Made by a program: the position numbers and the translations under genes. Under the pieces are notes generated by a model that had not been told where the DNA came from, searched no databases, and saw only the letters and a list, made by a program, of their open reading frames with translations. A stretch of 9,341 nucleotides of DNA, from assembly GCA_036375895.1 (NCBI GenBank), contig DASVBJ010000114.1, positions 1-9,341 of the forward strand, written 5' to 3'. Below, piece after piece: positions 1 to 5,019 of the stretch (position 1 is its first letter; each line of letters starts with the position of its first letter). Origin of the DNA: DASVBJ01 sp036375895. Its GTDB lineage: Bacteria; Actinomycetota; Actinomycetes; JACCUZ01.

Positions 1-434
1 CACAGCTGGCGGCATGCATGCCAGAGGCCCGGGTGCAGGTCACCGTGCGCCTCACGACCGAGCGGAGGGGCTTCGACGTCTTCCGGGTGCGGGCCTCCGG
101 CCTACCGCCCGACACCGCGTTCACCGTGTTCCTGCTGGAGACGGCCGGACCCCCGTTCGGCGCGGCCGAATACATCGGTGACTTCACCTCGAACAGCGCG
201 GGGCGAGCGCACAACACGTTCAAGCTGATCGTCCAGGAGGCCTTCTCGTCCACGCTCGTGGCCGGCCAGCGGGTGCGGGTGGACCTCAACCAGGTCGGTG
301 CCTGGTTCGCCGACCCCGTGGACGACGACTTCTGCCTGGGCCCGAACAGCCCGATCACGCCGTTCGACGGTGACAACCAGGCGGGTGTGCAGGCATTCAA
401 CTCGGCGAACACCACGCCGCTGCCCGCGCCCTGA
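1..434 (+). CDS. Secreted or lipid-anchored beta-rich protein of unknown function (5' end outside window)
   Basis: The reading frame is open from base 3 to a TGA at 432-434. An ATG lies at 18, but the frame upstream of it stays open and reads Q-L-A-A-C-M. L-A-A-C fits the lipobox pattern [LVI]-[ASTVI]-[GAS]-C, so the true start probably lies before the window, with a lipoprotein signal peptide ending at the Cys encoded by 15-17. The remaining ~139 residues alternate hydrophobic and polar positions (VQVTVRLTT, FDVFRVRASGLPPDTAFTVFLLE, AAEYIGDFTSNSAGRAHNTF), as in a small beta-sandwich exported protein. A single Cys near the C-terminus lies in DDDFCLGPNSP. I recognise the general style of actinobacterial exported hypothetical proteins but no enzymatic motif. 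A strong hairpin follows 18 nt after the stop. Lipid anchoring is inferred from only five upstream codons; an ordinary internal LAAC, or a real start at 18, remains possible. Confidence 0.7.
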   Translation, partial: QLAACMPEARVQVTVRLTTERRGFDVFRVRASGLPPDTAFTVFLLETAGPPFGAAEYIGDFTSNSAGRAHNTFKLIVQEAFSSTLVAGQRVRVDLNQVGAWFADPVDDDFCLGPNSPITPFDGDNQAGVQAFNSANTTPLPAP

Positions 435-451
435 CCAGCGAAGTACGGAGT

Positions 452-491
452 TCGACAGAGAGCCGCCCGGTCAGGGGCGGCTCTCTGTCGA
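452..491 (+). terminator. Long perfect hairpin without U-tract, terminator of the first gene
   Basis: Bases 452-468 and 475-491 form a perfect 17-bp inverted repeat around a 6-nt loop (GGTCAG). It begins 18 nt after the stop at 434. No T-run follows, which is common for terminators in high-GC actinobacteria. The symmetry means it could act on either strand. Confidence 0.8.
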
Positions 492-534
492 TCGACGGGC
501 CTCACCCGTCCACGACGTCCGGCATGATGCGCAG

Positions 535-639
535 GTGACGATCTTGTCAGGCTGGATGCGCTCCACCTCCGCCATCGCGTTGATCGGACTGGTGACCACG
601 GACTGTCTCGATCTGCGTCTCGCGGAAAGTTGCCTGTGA
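535..639 (+). CDS. Possible short upstream peptide coupled to the next gene
   Basis: A 34-codon frame from GTG 535 (or 27 codons from ATG 556) ends with TGA at 637-639. This overlaps the likely GTG start (636-638) of the following small membrane protein in a GTGA arrangement typical of translational coupling. The predicted peptide has a short hydrophobic stretch (SAIALIGLVTT). No convincing Shine-Dalgarno sequence precedes either start, and the composition is not obviously coding. The only positive evidence is the overlap geometry, so this is a weak candidate; it may be a chance frame in the untranslated leader. Confidence 0.2.
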   Translation: MTILSGWMRSTSAIALIGLVTTDCLDLRLAESCL

Positions 640-860
640 CCGTCACCGGATGGCTGGAGGTAGCCGTCGGGCTGATCCTTGCTGGCTGTGCATGGCTCTG
701 GTGGAAGCTGTCGCCTCGATTCGAGCGGCTCGTGCGCAAGATCTACCGCGTCCCCGAGACCTGGCCGATGCTGCCGAGAGCCATGCACTTCATCGCTATG
801 GCTTTCATCCTGATCGGATCAGGAGTTGCCATTGTCGGTGGCATGTTGTCCGCTCGCTAG
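636..860 (+). CDS. Small two-helix membrane protein, unknown function
   Basis: This 74-aa protein has two hydrophobic segments, about residues 5-24 (GWLEVAVGLILAGCAWLWW) and 50-70 (AMHFIAMAFILIGSGVAIVGG). They are joined by a basic, Arg-rich loop (RFERLVRKIYRVPETWP), predicting a hairpin in the inner membrane with the loop in the cytoplasm. GTG 636 was chosen over TTG 630 because GGAAAG at 624-629 sits 6 nt upstream. The DNA is noticeably less GC-rich than the core genes (31 of 60 G/C at 781-840), suggesting acquisition from elsewhere. I do not recognise a family. The gene stands alone between a terminator hairpin and a region of insertion-sequence debris. Confidence 0.6.
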   Translation: MTVTGWLEVAVGLILAGCAWLWWKLSPRFERLVRKIYRVPETWPMLPRAMHFIAMAFILIGSGVAIVGGMLSAR

Positions 861-1060
861 GCAGACCGACACTGAAGCACGATCGCGGGGCCGCGACCCG
901 ACGGCGCTGTCCGGGGCGCTGCATGATCCCGGAGACGGCGAAGCCGCCGTCAACCCGCCCGGCGAACCTCACCAGACGAGCCGACAGCGGCTTCGGCGCG
1001 ACTTTCGTCGTTAGGCCACGCGACTTGTGTCGCTTGCCCTGGGCGGGAGCGGTGGTGCCT
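861..1060. other. Intergenic stretch without a supported gene
   Basis: I see no gene here with start signal, codon bias and family resemblance. A 7-bp hairpin with a 4-nt loop (934-940 pairing with 945-951) could terminate the preceding small gene. A minus-strand frame at 805-1068 exists but has no ribosome-binding site or recognisable domain. The stretch lies directly beside insertion-sequence debris and may itself be remnant DNA. Confidence 0.5.
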
Positions 1061-1103
1061 GGTTTCACGACATCGTTGGCGGGTGTCTCGCGACATCGTT
1101 GAC
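1061..1103 (+). repeat. Two direct repeats at 23-bp spacing, probable left end of an IS481-type element
   Basis: The 11-mer CGACATCGTTG occurs at 1068-1078 and again at 1091-1101, exactly 23 bp apart, with partial similarity continuing on both sides. The second copy lies in a block that begins TGTC and ends GACA (1084-1103). The pair sits about 25 bp upstream of the ATG (1126) of a decayed IS481-family transposase. That is where terminal repeats and transposase-binding sites of such elements are expected. No inverted partner was found downstream, consistent with loss of the right end. Confidence 0.5.
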
Positions 1104-1125
1104 ACCTCGCGCCGGAGGTGCCGAC

Positions 1126-1500
1126 ATGTCGCTGGCTCGCCTGCTCATCACCGCGGTCGTCGTCGAGGGACGCACCAAGAGCGAAGTCGCCCGCGACTGG
1201 TGCAGACCCTGGTCAAGCGGTTCGCGGCCGAGGCGCGTCCGCGTTCGAGCCGCGCTCTCGGCGCCCGCGGCACAGCCCGCACGAGGTCAGCGCCGAGCTG
1301 GAGGATCGGATCATCCGGTTGCGCGCGGAGCTGACCGAGAAGGGTCTCGATGCCGGCGCGGAGACGATCCGCACCCGGCGGATCCTGGTCCGGCGGGGGC
1401 TGGTCGCCCCGCAGCCGCAGAAGCGGCCGAATCCTCCTACCGCAGCTTCGCGGCCGACCTGCCCAACGAGCGGCGGCAGGCCGACGCCACCGACTGACAG
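1126..1500 (+). pseudogene. Decayed N-terminal part of an IS481-family transposase
   Basis: Pieces of one transposase are spread over three frames. MSLARLLITAVVVEGRTKSE followed by VARDW starts at ATG 1126. VQTLVKRFAAE resumes in another frame at 1200. A third frame then carries AFEPRSRRPRHSPHEVSAEL and EKGLDAGAETIRT, followed by RRILVRRGLVAPQPQKR. The first frame returns with SSYRSFAADLPNERRQADATD, ending at TGA 1495-1497. In this family the text is normally continuous: a helix-turn-helix region (here missing its recognition-helix part after VARD), a linker, then the DDE integrase core beginning at QADATHW. Here codons are lost after VARD and after ETIRT, and the Trp expected after ADATH is a stop. 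Only the first catalytic Asp region survives; the rest of the core is absent. It cannot encode an active transposase. Confidence 0.85.
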
Positions 1501-1540
1501 CTGGTCACCCGCCGCGGCCGGGTCCTGCGCGGGATCCGAC

Positions 1541-1675
1541 ATGCCGTTGCCCGTCATCCGCCGCTACACCGAGCTCGCGGGCAGGGCACCAGCGACGAGG
1601 AGCAGCGACTCGCCCTGCTCCGCGAGCGATCAACGAGGACATCGTGGCCGACCTGGGGGACTGAAGACCGCCCGC
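1541..1675 (+). pseudogene. Fragment resembling the C-terminus of a MerR-family regulator
   Basis: Three short segments in three frames read like the C-terminal helices of MerR/AdhR-type transcription regulators. They are MPLPVIRRYTELA (from 1541), QGTSDEEQRLALLRE (from 1582) and INEDIVADLGD (from 1629, stop 1662-1664). In intact relatives this region has the form 'RRYAELVRAG-GTxxERLALLREHRxxVxxxIADLxxxLxxIxYKI', the dimerisation coiled coil. No DNA-binding N-terminus is present; the IS remnant abuts it directly. I infer that the insertion or a later deletion removed the front half. Assignment is from remembered family pattern, not alignment, so moderate to low confidence. Confidence 0.4.
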
Positions 1676-1751
1676 ATCTGTCCGGCGGCGCGCCATGGAT
1701 CCGCCACGGCGGGTCCTTGGCCCCTGTCCCGGCCTTGCCACCGGTTTGACC

Positions 1752-1795
1752 CTGGTCGTGGGACCAGTCATGACCTGCCCTTCGCGGGGCAGGTC
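1752..1795 (+). promoter_or_regulatory. Tandem hairpins just upstream of the secreted-protein gene
   Basis: A 6-bp stem (1752-1757 with 1762-1767, loop GTGG) is followed by a 9-bp perfect stem (1772-1780 with 1787-1795, loop TTCGCG). The second hairpin ends only 9 nt before the GGGAGGG ribosome-binding site (1804-1810) of the next gene. They may be the terminator of whatever was transcribed before, or part of the 5' untranslated leader of the secreted-protein gene. Sequence alone does not distinguish these. Confidence 0.5.
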
Positions 1796-1813
1796 GACTC
1801 CCCGGGAGGGATC

Positions 1814-2398
1814 ATGCGCAGGATCTTGCTCGCAGTCCTCATGTGTGCCTTGGGCCTGATCGGCCTCAGTGCCCCAGCGAGCGCCCAGCAGGTGACACGA
1901 CCCTTCTACGCCACCTTCACCGGCGCTACTACGGACATCGTCTACGCCCCCGGTTTCGACTTCGGGCCCAACTGGATGGTGACCTCGACGTTCGATGGTC
2001 GGTGCCCCGACGGGGCCAGCTGGTTGATCAGCTTCGCCGGATCCGGCTACGGCACGCACCTGGGCAACTTGACGTGGGAGTCGAGCCACTGCACCCGGGT
2101 GACGTCACTGGCCCCACCGAACGTGGAAATCGCCGGCGGTCACCTGCAGTTCACCGCAGCCAACGGTGACGCCCTCGAGGAGAGCTACCAGGCCGTCGGA
2201 GGCCTTTCAGTCGAGGGCGACCAGCTGTGCACGGACACCGCTGCGACCTTCGACGGTGGCACCGGTCGCTTCACGCACTCCTCCGGCAACGCCCTGGAGC
2301 ACGGCTGCTGGCCGGCCTCGATCCAGGGACCCGTCATCCACGACCTGGTCATCAGGTCGGCGGGCACCATCGCCTACGACGCAGCAGACCGGCGATGA
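1814..2398 (+). CDS. Secreted four-cysteine protein, unknown function
   Basis: The 194-aa product starts at ATG 1814 with GGGAGGG at 1804-1810 as ribosome-binding site. Residues 1-24 form a classical Sec signal peptide: MRR, a hydrophobic core (ILLAVLMCALGLIGL), then an A-S-A site before QQ. The mature part of about 170 residues has four Cys (RCPDG, HCTRV, LCTDT, GCWPA), enough for two disulfides. It is rich in Gly, Thr and aromatic residues, suggesting an extracellular beta-rich fold; the GGTGRFTHSSG stretch resembles loops in exported beta-barrel-like proteins, which is only an impression. No catalytic motif is seen. The same frame stays open upstream into the IS remnant, but signal peptide and ribosome-binding site fix the start at 1814. 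A hairpin terminator follows at 2411-2439. Confidence 0.85.
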   Translation: MRRILLAVLMCALGLIGLSAPASAQQVTRPFYATFTGATTDIVYAPGFDFGPNWMVTSTFDGRCPDGASWLISFAGSGYGTHLGNLTWESSHCTRVTSLAPPNVEIAGGHLQFTAANGDALEESYQAVGGLSVEGDQLCTDTAATFDGGTGRFTHSSGNALEHGCWPASIQGPVIHDLVIRSAGTIAYDAADRR

Positions 2399-2410
2399 CC
2401 TGACATGGAC

Positions 2411-2439
2411 GCCGGCCCACCCGGATCGGGTGGACCGGC
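2411..2439. terminator. Hairpin between the secreted-protein gene and tRNA-Ser
   Basis: Bases 2411-2423 pair with 2427-2439 at 12 of 13 positions (one C/A mismatch) around a 3-nt loop. It lies 12 nt after the stop at 2398 and 23 nt beyond the 3' end of the minus-strand tRNA. It could therefore terminate both converging transcripts. No T-run. Confidence 0.7.
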
Positions 2440-2462
2440 GCTCACGCAGACATTCGGCTGAC

Positions 2463-2552
2463 TGGCGGTGGCGGTGGGATTTGAACCCACGGAGGAGTTG
2501 CCCCCTCACACGCTTTCGAGGCGTGCTCCTTCGGCCGCTCGGACACGCCACC
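2463..2552 (-). tRNA. tRNA-Ser (anticodon CGA)
   Basis: Read on the minus strand this is a complete 90-nt class II tRNA. The 7-bp acceptor stem is GGTGGCG with CGCCACC, and the discriminator is G. The anticodon stem is CACGC/GCGTG with loop CTCGAAA, so the anticodon is CGA and it reads UCG serine codons. The variable arm is long (GAGG...CTCC), typical of serine tRNAs, and the T arm is GTGGG/CCCAC with loop TTCAAAT. The 3' CCA is encoded (2463-2465). The 5' end is 10 nt after the tadA stop on the same strand, so it may be processed from the tadA transcript. Its 3' end faces the accessory-looking region. Confidence 0.97.
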
Positions 2553-2562
2553 GCCGGAGAGG

Positions 2563-3027
2563 TTACCGGACGTCGCGGTGGTCACGAAAAAACGCCTGCA
2601 GGAGCTGGCCCGACTCGTCGGCGAGCACGCCGCGGACGACCTCCGGGCGATGGTTGAGGCGCCGGTCCCGGACCACGTCCCACAGCGAGCCGACCGCGCC
2701 GGCCTTCGGGTCCTCGGCGCCGTAGACGAGACGCGCGATGCGGGCGAGCACGATCGCGCCGGCGCACATGGTGCACGGTTCGAGGGTGACGACCAGTGTG
2801 CAGCCCTCGAGCCGCCACTCGCCGACCGCCGCGGCCGCCGCGCGGATCGCCACGATCTCGGCATGCGCGGTGGGGTCGCCCACCTCCTCGCGGGCGTTGT
2901 GCCCCCGGCCGAGCACCTCGCCGGTCGGCGCGAGCACCAGGGCGCCGACGGGCACGTCTCCGCTGGGCAGGGCCAGCCGCGCCTCGTCGAGCGCAGCGCG
3001 CATCCACTCGTCGTACCGCTCCCGCAC
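2563..3027 (-). CDS. tadA: tRNA-specific adenosine deaminase TadA
   Basis: The product deaminates adenosine to inosine at wobble position 34 of tRNA-Arg(ACG) in the cytoplasm. The zinc deaminase signature is intact: H-A-E at residues 55-57 and P-C-T-M-C at 84-88 (one His and two Cys zinc ligands, catalytic Glu57). DVPVGALV precedes them. LNHRPEVVRGVLADESGQLL follows, as in the family. Length from GTG 3027 is 154 aa, normal for TadA. GTG 3027 is preferred over ATG 3003 because it keeps the YDEWMRAAL helix, which matches the EYWMRHAL start of E. coli TadA, and because it lies 5 nt after the preceding gene's stop. Its ribosome-binding site is weak, so ATG 3003 (146 aa) remains possible. Last protein gene of the minus-strand unit; tRNA-Ser follows after 10 nt. 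Confidence 0.95.
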   Translation of the reverse strand: MRERYDEWMRAALDEARLALPSGDVPVGALVLAPTGEVLGRGHNAREEVGDPTAHAEIVAIRAAAAAVGEWRLEGCTLVVTLEPCTMCAGAIVLARIARLVYGAEDPKAGAVGSLWDVVRDRRLNHRPEVVRGVLADESGQLLQAFFRDHRDVR

Positions 3028-3032
3028 GGCGC

Positions 3033-3485
3033 TCAGCGTAGGGAGTCGAGCGCCTCCGCGAAGCCGCCGGCCTCGGCCACGGCCGCCATCGCATCCATCG
3101 GGATGACCTCCTCCTCGCACATCTCCCGCAGGTCGTCCGCGGAGGTGCCGAGGTCGGCGAGGAGGTCCAGGTCGCCGCCGCAGGTGCCCGACACGTCCTC
3201 GTCCCCCGCGTCGGCGTCGGCCACCTCGAGGAACGCCGCGTACGGGCTGTGCGCCGGCGCGGCCAGGTCGGAGAGGAAGACCCGCGGGTCCTCGTCGCCG
3301 TCGACGCGCACCACGGCCCACCAGGCGTCCTCCCGCTCGACGAGCAGGAGCACCGGCTCGTCGTCGTTCTCGATCAGGCGCAGCCGGTCGGCGAGGTCGG
3401 TCAGGTCCTCGACGTCGTCGACGTCGACGTCCCGGGCCGACCACTTGTCTCCCTCACGGGCGAGGACGGCAGTGAAGTAGGACAC
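3033..3485 (-). CDS. tRNA adenosine deaminase-associated protein (first paralogue, next to tadA)
   Basis: This 150-aa acidic protein starts with GTG at 3485 (VSYFTAVLAREGDKW), with GGAG at 3491-3494 spaced 5 nt. I recognise it as the actinobacterial family named tRNA adenosine deaminase-associated protein (TIGR03941), defined by its position beside tadA; its biochemical role is not established. Visible parts are an N-terminal alpha/beta part with VFLSD near residue 70, and a C-terminal helical part with GGDLDLLADLGTSADDLREM and a terminal IPMDAMAAVAEAGGFAEALD. Asp and Glu are unusually frequent. The stop is 5 nt before the tadA start, so the two are almost certainly co-translated. A diverged paralogue lies immediately upstream. 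Confidence 0.9.
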   Translation of the reverse strand: MSYFTAVLAREGDKWSARDVDVDDVEDLTDLADRLRLIENDDEPVLLLVEREDAWWAVVRVDGDEDPRVFLSDLAAPAHSPYAAFLEVADADAGDEDVSGTCGGDLDLLADLGTSADDLREMCEEEVIPMDAMAAVAEAGGFAEALDSLR

Positions 3486-3502
3486 CTCGACTCCAGCGGA
3501 TC

Positions 3503-3991
3503 TCAGACCAGGTCAGACTCGACAGCCTGGTCGAACTGCTGCCCGAAGCCGATCCGGGCGGCGATCTGCCCCAGCATCTCGTCGGGGTACAGCTCGAGGT
3601 CGCCGCAGACCGCGGCGAGCTCCATCGGGCTCATGCCCAGGTCGGCGAAGATGCCCAGGTCACCAACCGGCTGCACGTGCTCGAGGTCGTCGTCCTCCGG
3701 GCCTGGCTCGTCCAGCCGGTCCATGGCCTGCCGGGCGATCGGCCACTCCCCCGCGGCGGTGGCGTCGGAGAGCAGCAGCCGCACCTCGTCGCCGTGCGGA
3801 CGGACCGCCAGGAAGAAGTCGTCTCCGTAGGAGCACAACCCGAGAGAGACCCCCTCGGAGGGCTGCTGGCGCAGGGCGTGGACGAAGGCCTCCAGGTCCT
3901 CGGCCGCTCGCGGCGGCAACGACGCCACCTGCCACTGGTCGTCCTCGCGGTAGGCGACGACGGCGAAGTCGACCAAGGTCTCCTCCGGCAC
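3503..3991 (-). CDS. Second tRNA adenosine deaminase-associated protein paralogue
   Basis: The 162-aa protein is placed at GTG 3991 because a very strong Shine-Dalgarno sequence, AGGAGGAGG (4004-3996), sits 4 nt upstream; the frame extends further to 4063 but without such a signal. It matches the neighbouring family member in layout. DFAVVAYREDDQWQV corresponds to YFTAVLAREGDKWSA, VRLLLSD to RVFLSD, and VGDLGIFADLGMSPMEL to GGDLDLLADLGTSADDL. The C-terminal PDEMLGQIAARIGFGQQFDQAV corresponds to PMDAMAAVAEAGGFAEAL. Overall identity is low, so the duplication is old. It is the first gene of the unit ahead of the other paralogue (17-nt gap) and tadA. Role unknown; heterodimer formation with its neighbour or with TadA is a plausible inference. 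Confidence 0.85.
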   Translation of the reverse strand: MPEETLVDFAVVAYREDDQWQVASLPPRAAEDLEAFVHALRQQPSEGVSLGLCSYGDDFFLAVRPHGDEVRLLLSDATAAGEWPIARQAMDRLDEPGPEDDDLEHVQPVGDLGIFADLGMSPMELAAVCGDLELYPDEMLGQIAARIGFGQQFDQAVESDLV

Positions 3992-4036
3992 GACACCTCC
4001 TCCTGGCGTTACGGGCGCTCGCGGGCATCGTGGCAG

Positions 4037-4063
4037 AGATTCGCGGGGAGCGGCAGGGGTCAA
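4037..4063 (-). promoter_or_regulatory. Weak candidate promoter for the deaminase-associated/tadA unit
   Basis: On the minus strand TTGACC (4063-4058) resembles a -35 hexamer. The best -10-like sequence nearby is GAATCT (4042-4037) at 15 nt, a poor match and short spacing. The intergenic position between divergent genes makes a promoter here necessary, but these exact hexamers are uncertain. Confidence 0.25.
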
Positions 4064-4106
4064 ACTGCCCGTCCCGGCTGGTGGTCGCTCCCCGTGCCGA
4101 AACCAC

Positions 4107-4121
4107 TAGGTTGTGGGGCCA
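4107..4121 (+). promoter_or_regulatory. -10 element giving a leaderless upp transcript
   Basis: TAGGTT (4107-4112) fits the TANNNT -10 consensus and is followed by 8 nt and then the upp ATG at 4121. Transcription would begin at or within a base of the A of ATG, and no Shine-Dalgarno sequence precedes the gene (GTGGGGCC is too close and non-matching). No clear -35 is visible. The same arrangement occurs before pntA1 in this window. Confidence 0.65.
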
Positions 4122-4759
4122 TGCGGACCCACGTCGCCGACCACCCGTTGGTCGCCCACAAGCTGACGGCCCTGCGCGACGAGCGCACCGACTCCCCCAC
4201 CTTCCGGCGACTGGCCGACGAGCTGGTGACCCTGCTCGCCTACGAGGCGACCCGCGACGTGCGCACGGAGGCCGTCGAGATCCGCACCCCGGTCGCCCCG
4301 ACGACGGGCGTGCGCCTGGCCGCGCCCAAGCCACTCGTCGTACCGATCCTGCGGGCCGGGCTCGGCATGCTCGACGGGATGGTGCGGCTGCTGCCGACCG
4401 CCGAGGTCGGCTTCCTCGGCATGATCCGCGACGAGGCGACGCTGCAGGCGTCGACCTACGCGACCCGGCTGCCCGAGGACCTGTCCGGGCGGCAGTGCTA
4501 CGTGCTCGACCCGATGCTGGCGACCGGCGGCACCCTCGTGGCGGCCATCAACTTCCTCCTCGACCGCGGCGCCGACGACATCACGGCGATCTGCCTGCTG
4601 GCCGCCCCCGAGGGTCTGGCGGTGATGGAGAAGGCGTTTGGTGACTGGTCGGTGCCCGTCACTGTCGTGACCGCCGGCCTCGACGAGCGGCTCAACGAGC
4701 ACGGCTACATCGTGCCGGGCCTCGGTGACGCGGGAGATCGTCTGTACGGCGTGGTCTGA
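4121..4759 (+). CDS. upp: Uracil phosphoribosyltransferase
   Basis: The 212-aa cytoplasmic enzyme converts uracil and PRPP to UMP and pyrophosphate (pyrimidine salvage). The length is typical. Family features are all present: N-terminal HPLVAHKLTALRDERT, RRLADELVTLLAYEA, and VVPILRAGLGMLDGM at residues 73-87. The PRPP-binding loop LDPMLATGGT is at 129-138 and the uracil-binding C-terminal block GLDERLNEHGYIVPGLGDAG at 186-205, followed by DRLYG. Start ATG 4121 gives the usual MRTHVADHP beginning. It is divergent from the tadA unit and seems to be a single-gene transcript: it has its own TANNNT promoter directly at the ATG and a hairpin spanning its stop codon. Confidence 0.97.
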   Translation: MRTHVADHPLVAHKLTALRDERTDSPTFRRLADELVTLLAYEATRDVRTEAVEIRTPVAPTTGVRLAAPKPLVVPILRAGLGMLDGMVRLLPTAEVGFLGMIRDEATLQASTYATRLPEDLSGRQCYVLDPMLATGGTLVAAINFLLDRGADDITAICLLAAPEGLAVMEKAFGDWSVPVTVVTAGLDERLNEHGYIVPGLGDAGDRLYGVV

Positions 4760-4768
4760 CCGCCGTAC
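4744..4768 (+). terminator. Hairpin with the upp stop codon in its loop
   Basis: Bases 4744-4751 (GTACGGCG) pair perfectly with 4761-4768. The 9-nt loop contains the upp TGA (4757-4759). It is likely a terminator or mRNA-end structure; there is no T-run after it. Confidence 0.5.
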
Positions 4769-4847
4769 CCGGCGCGGCGAGGCGACAGGAAAGGCCGGAT
4801 ACGGGCAGTATGTCCCGGTTCACAGTGTCCCGGGAAGGACGTCGGCC

Positions 4848-5012
4848 ATGCCCACCGTGAAGCGGGCCCTGCTCTGGCTCGCGATCGCATTCCTCGTCTA
4901 CACGGTCATCGCGAGCCCCGACAAGGCCGCCGACATGGTCCGGGAGACCTTCGGCGGCATCTCGGCCGCCGGCCAGTCGCTCGGCGAGTTCTTCGACGCC
5001 CTGGTCACCTGA
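4848..5012 (+). CDS. 54-aa single-pass membrane protein
   Basis: The start ATG 4848 is preceded by GGGAAGGA (4832-4839) at 8 nt. Residues 5-23 (KRALLWLAIAFLVYTVIAS) form one membrane helix. The rest (PDKAADMVRETFGGISAAGQSLGEFFDALVT) is an amphipathic helix-like tail, probably along or outside the membrane. No family function is known to me, although small proteins of this layout are common in actinobacteria. The stop is 7 nt before the ATG of the PH-domain membrane protein, so the two form an operon and may act together. Confidence 0.8.
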   Translation: MPTVKRALLWLAIAFLVYTVIASPDKAADMVRETFGGISAAGQSLGEFFDALVT

Positions 5013-5019
5013 CCCCCGG

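Noticed and set aside
805..1068. Minus-strand 87-codon frame in the intergenic stretch before the IS remnant
   Set aside because: No ribosome-binding site, no domain, and a basic composition typical of chance frames.
1505..2089. Minus-strand 194-codon frame opposite the secreted protein
   Set aside because: The opposite strand carries the signal-peptide gene; this frame shows no motif and runs across two unrelated remnants.
1118..2398. A single 426-codon open frame joining the transposase debris to the secreted protein
   Set aside because: The internal signal peptide and ribosome-binding site at 1804-1816 mark the real start. The upstream half mixes transposase fragments with out-of-frame sequence.
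2578..3480. Plus-strand 300-codon frame opposite tadA and its neighbour
   Set aside because: The minus strand has intact deaminase motifs. The plus frame is Ser/Arg/Ala-rich shadow sequence.
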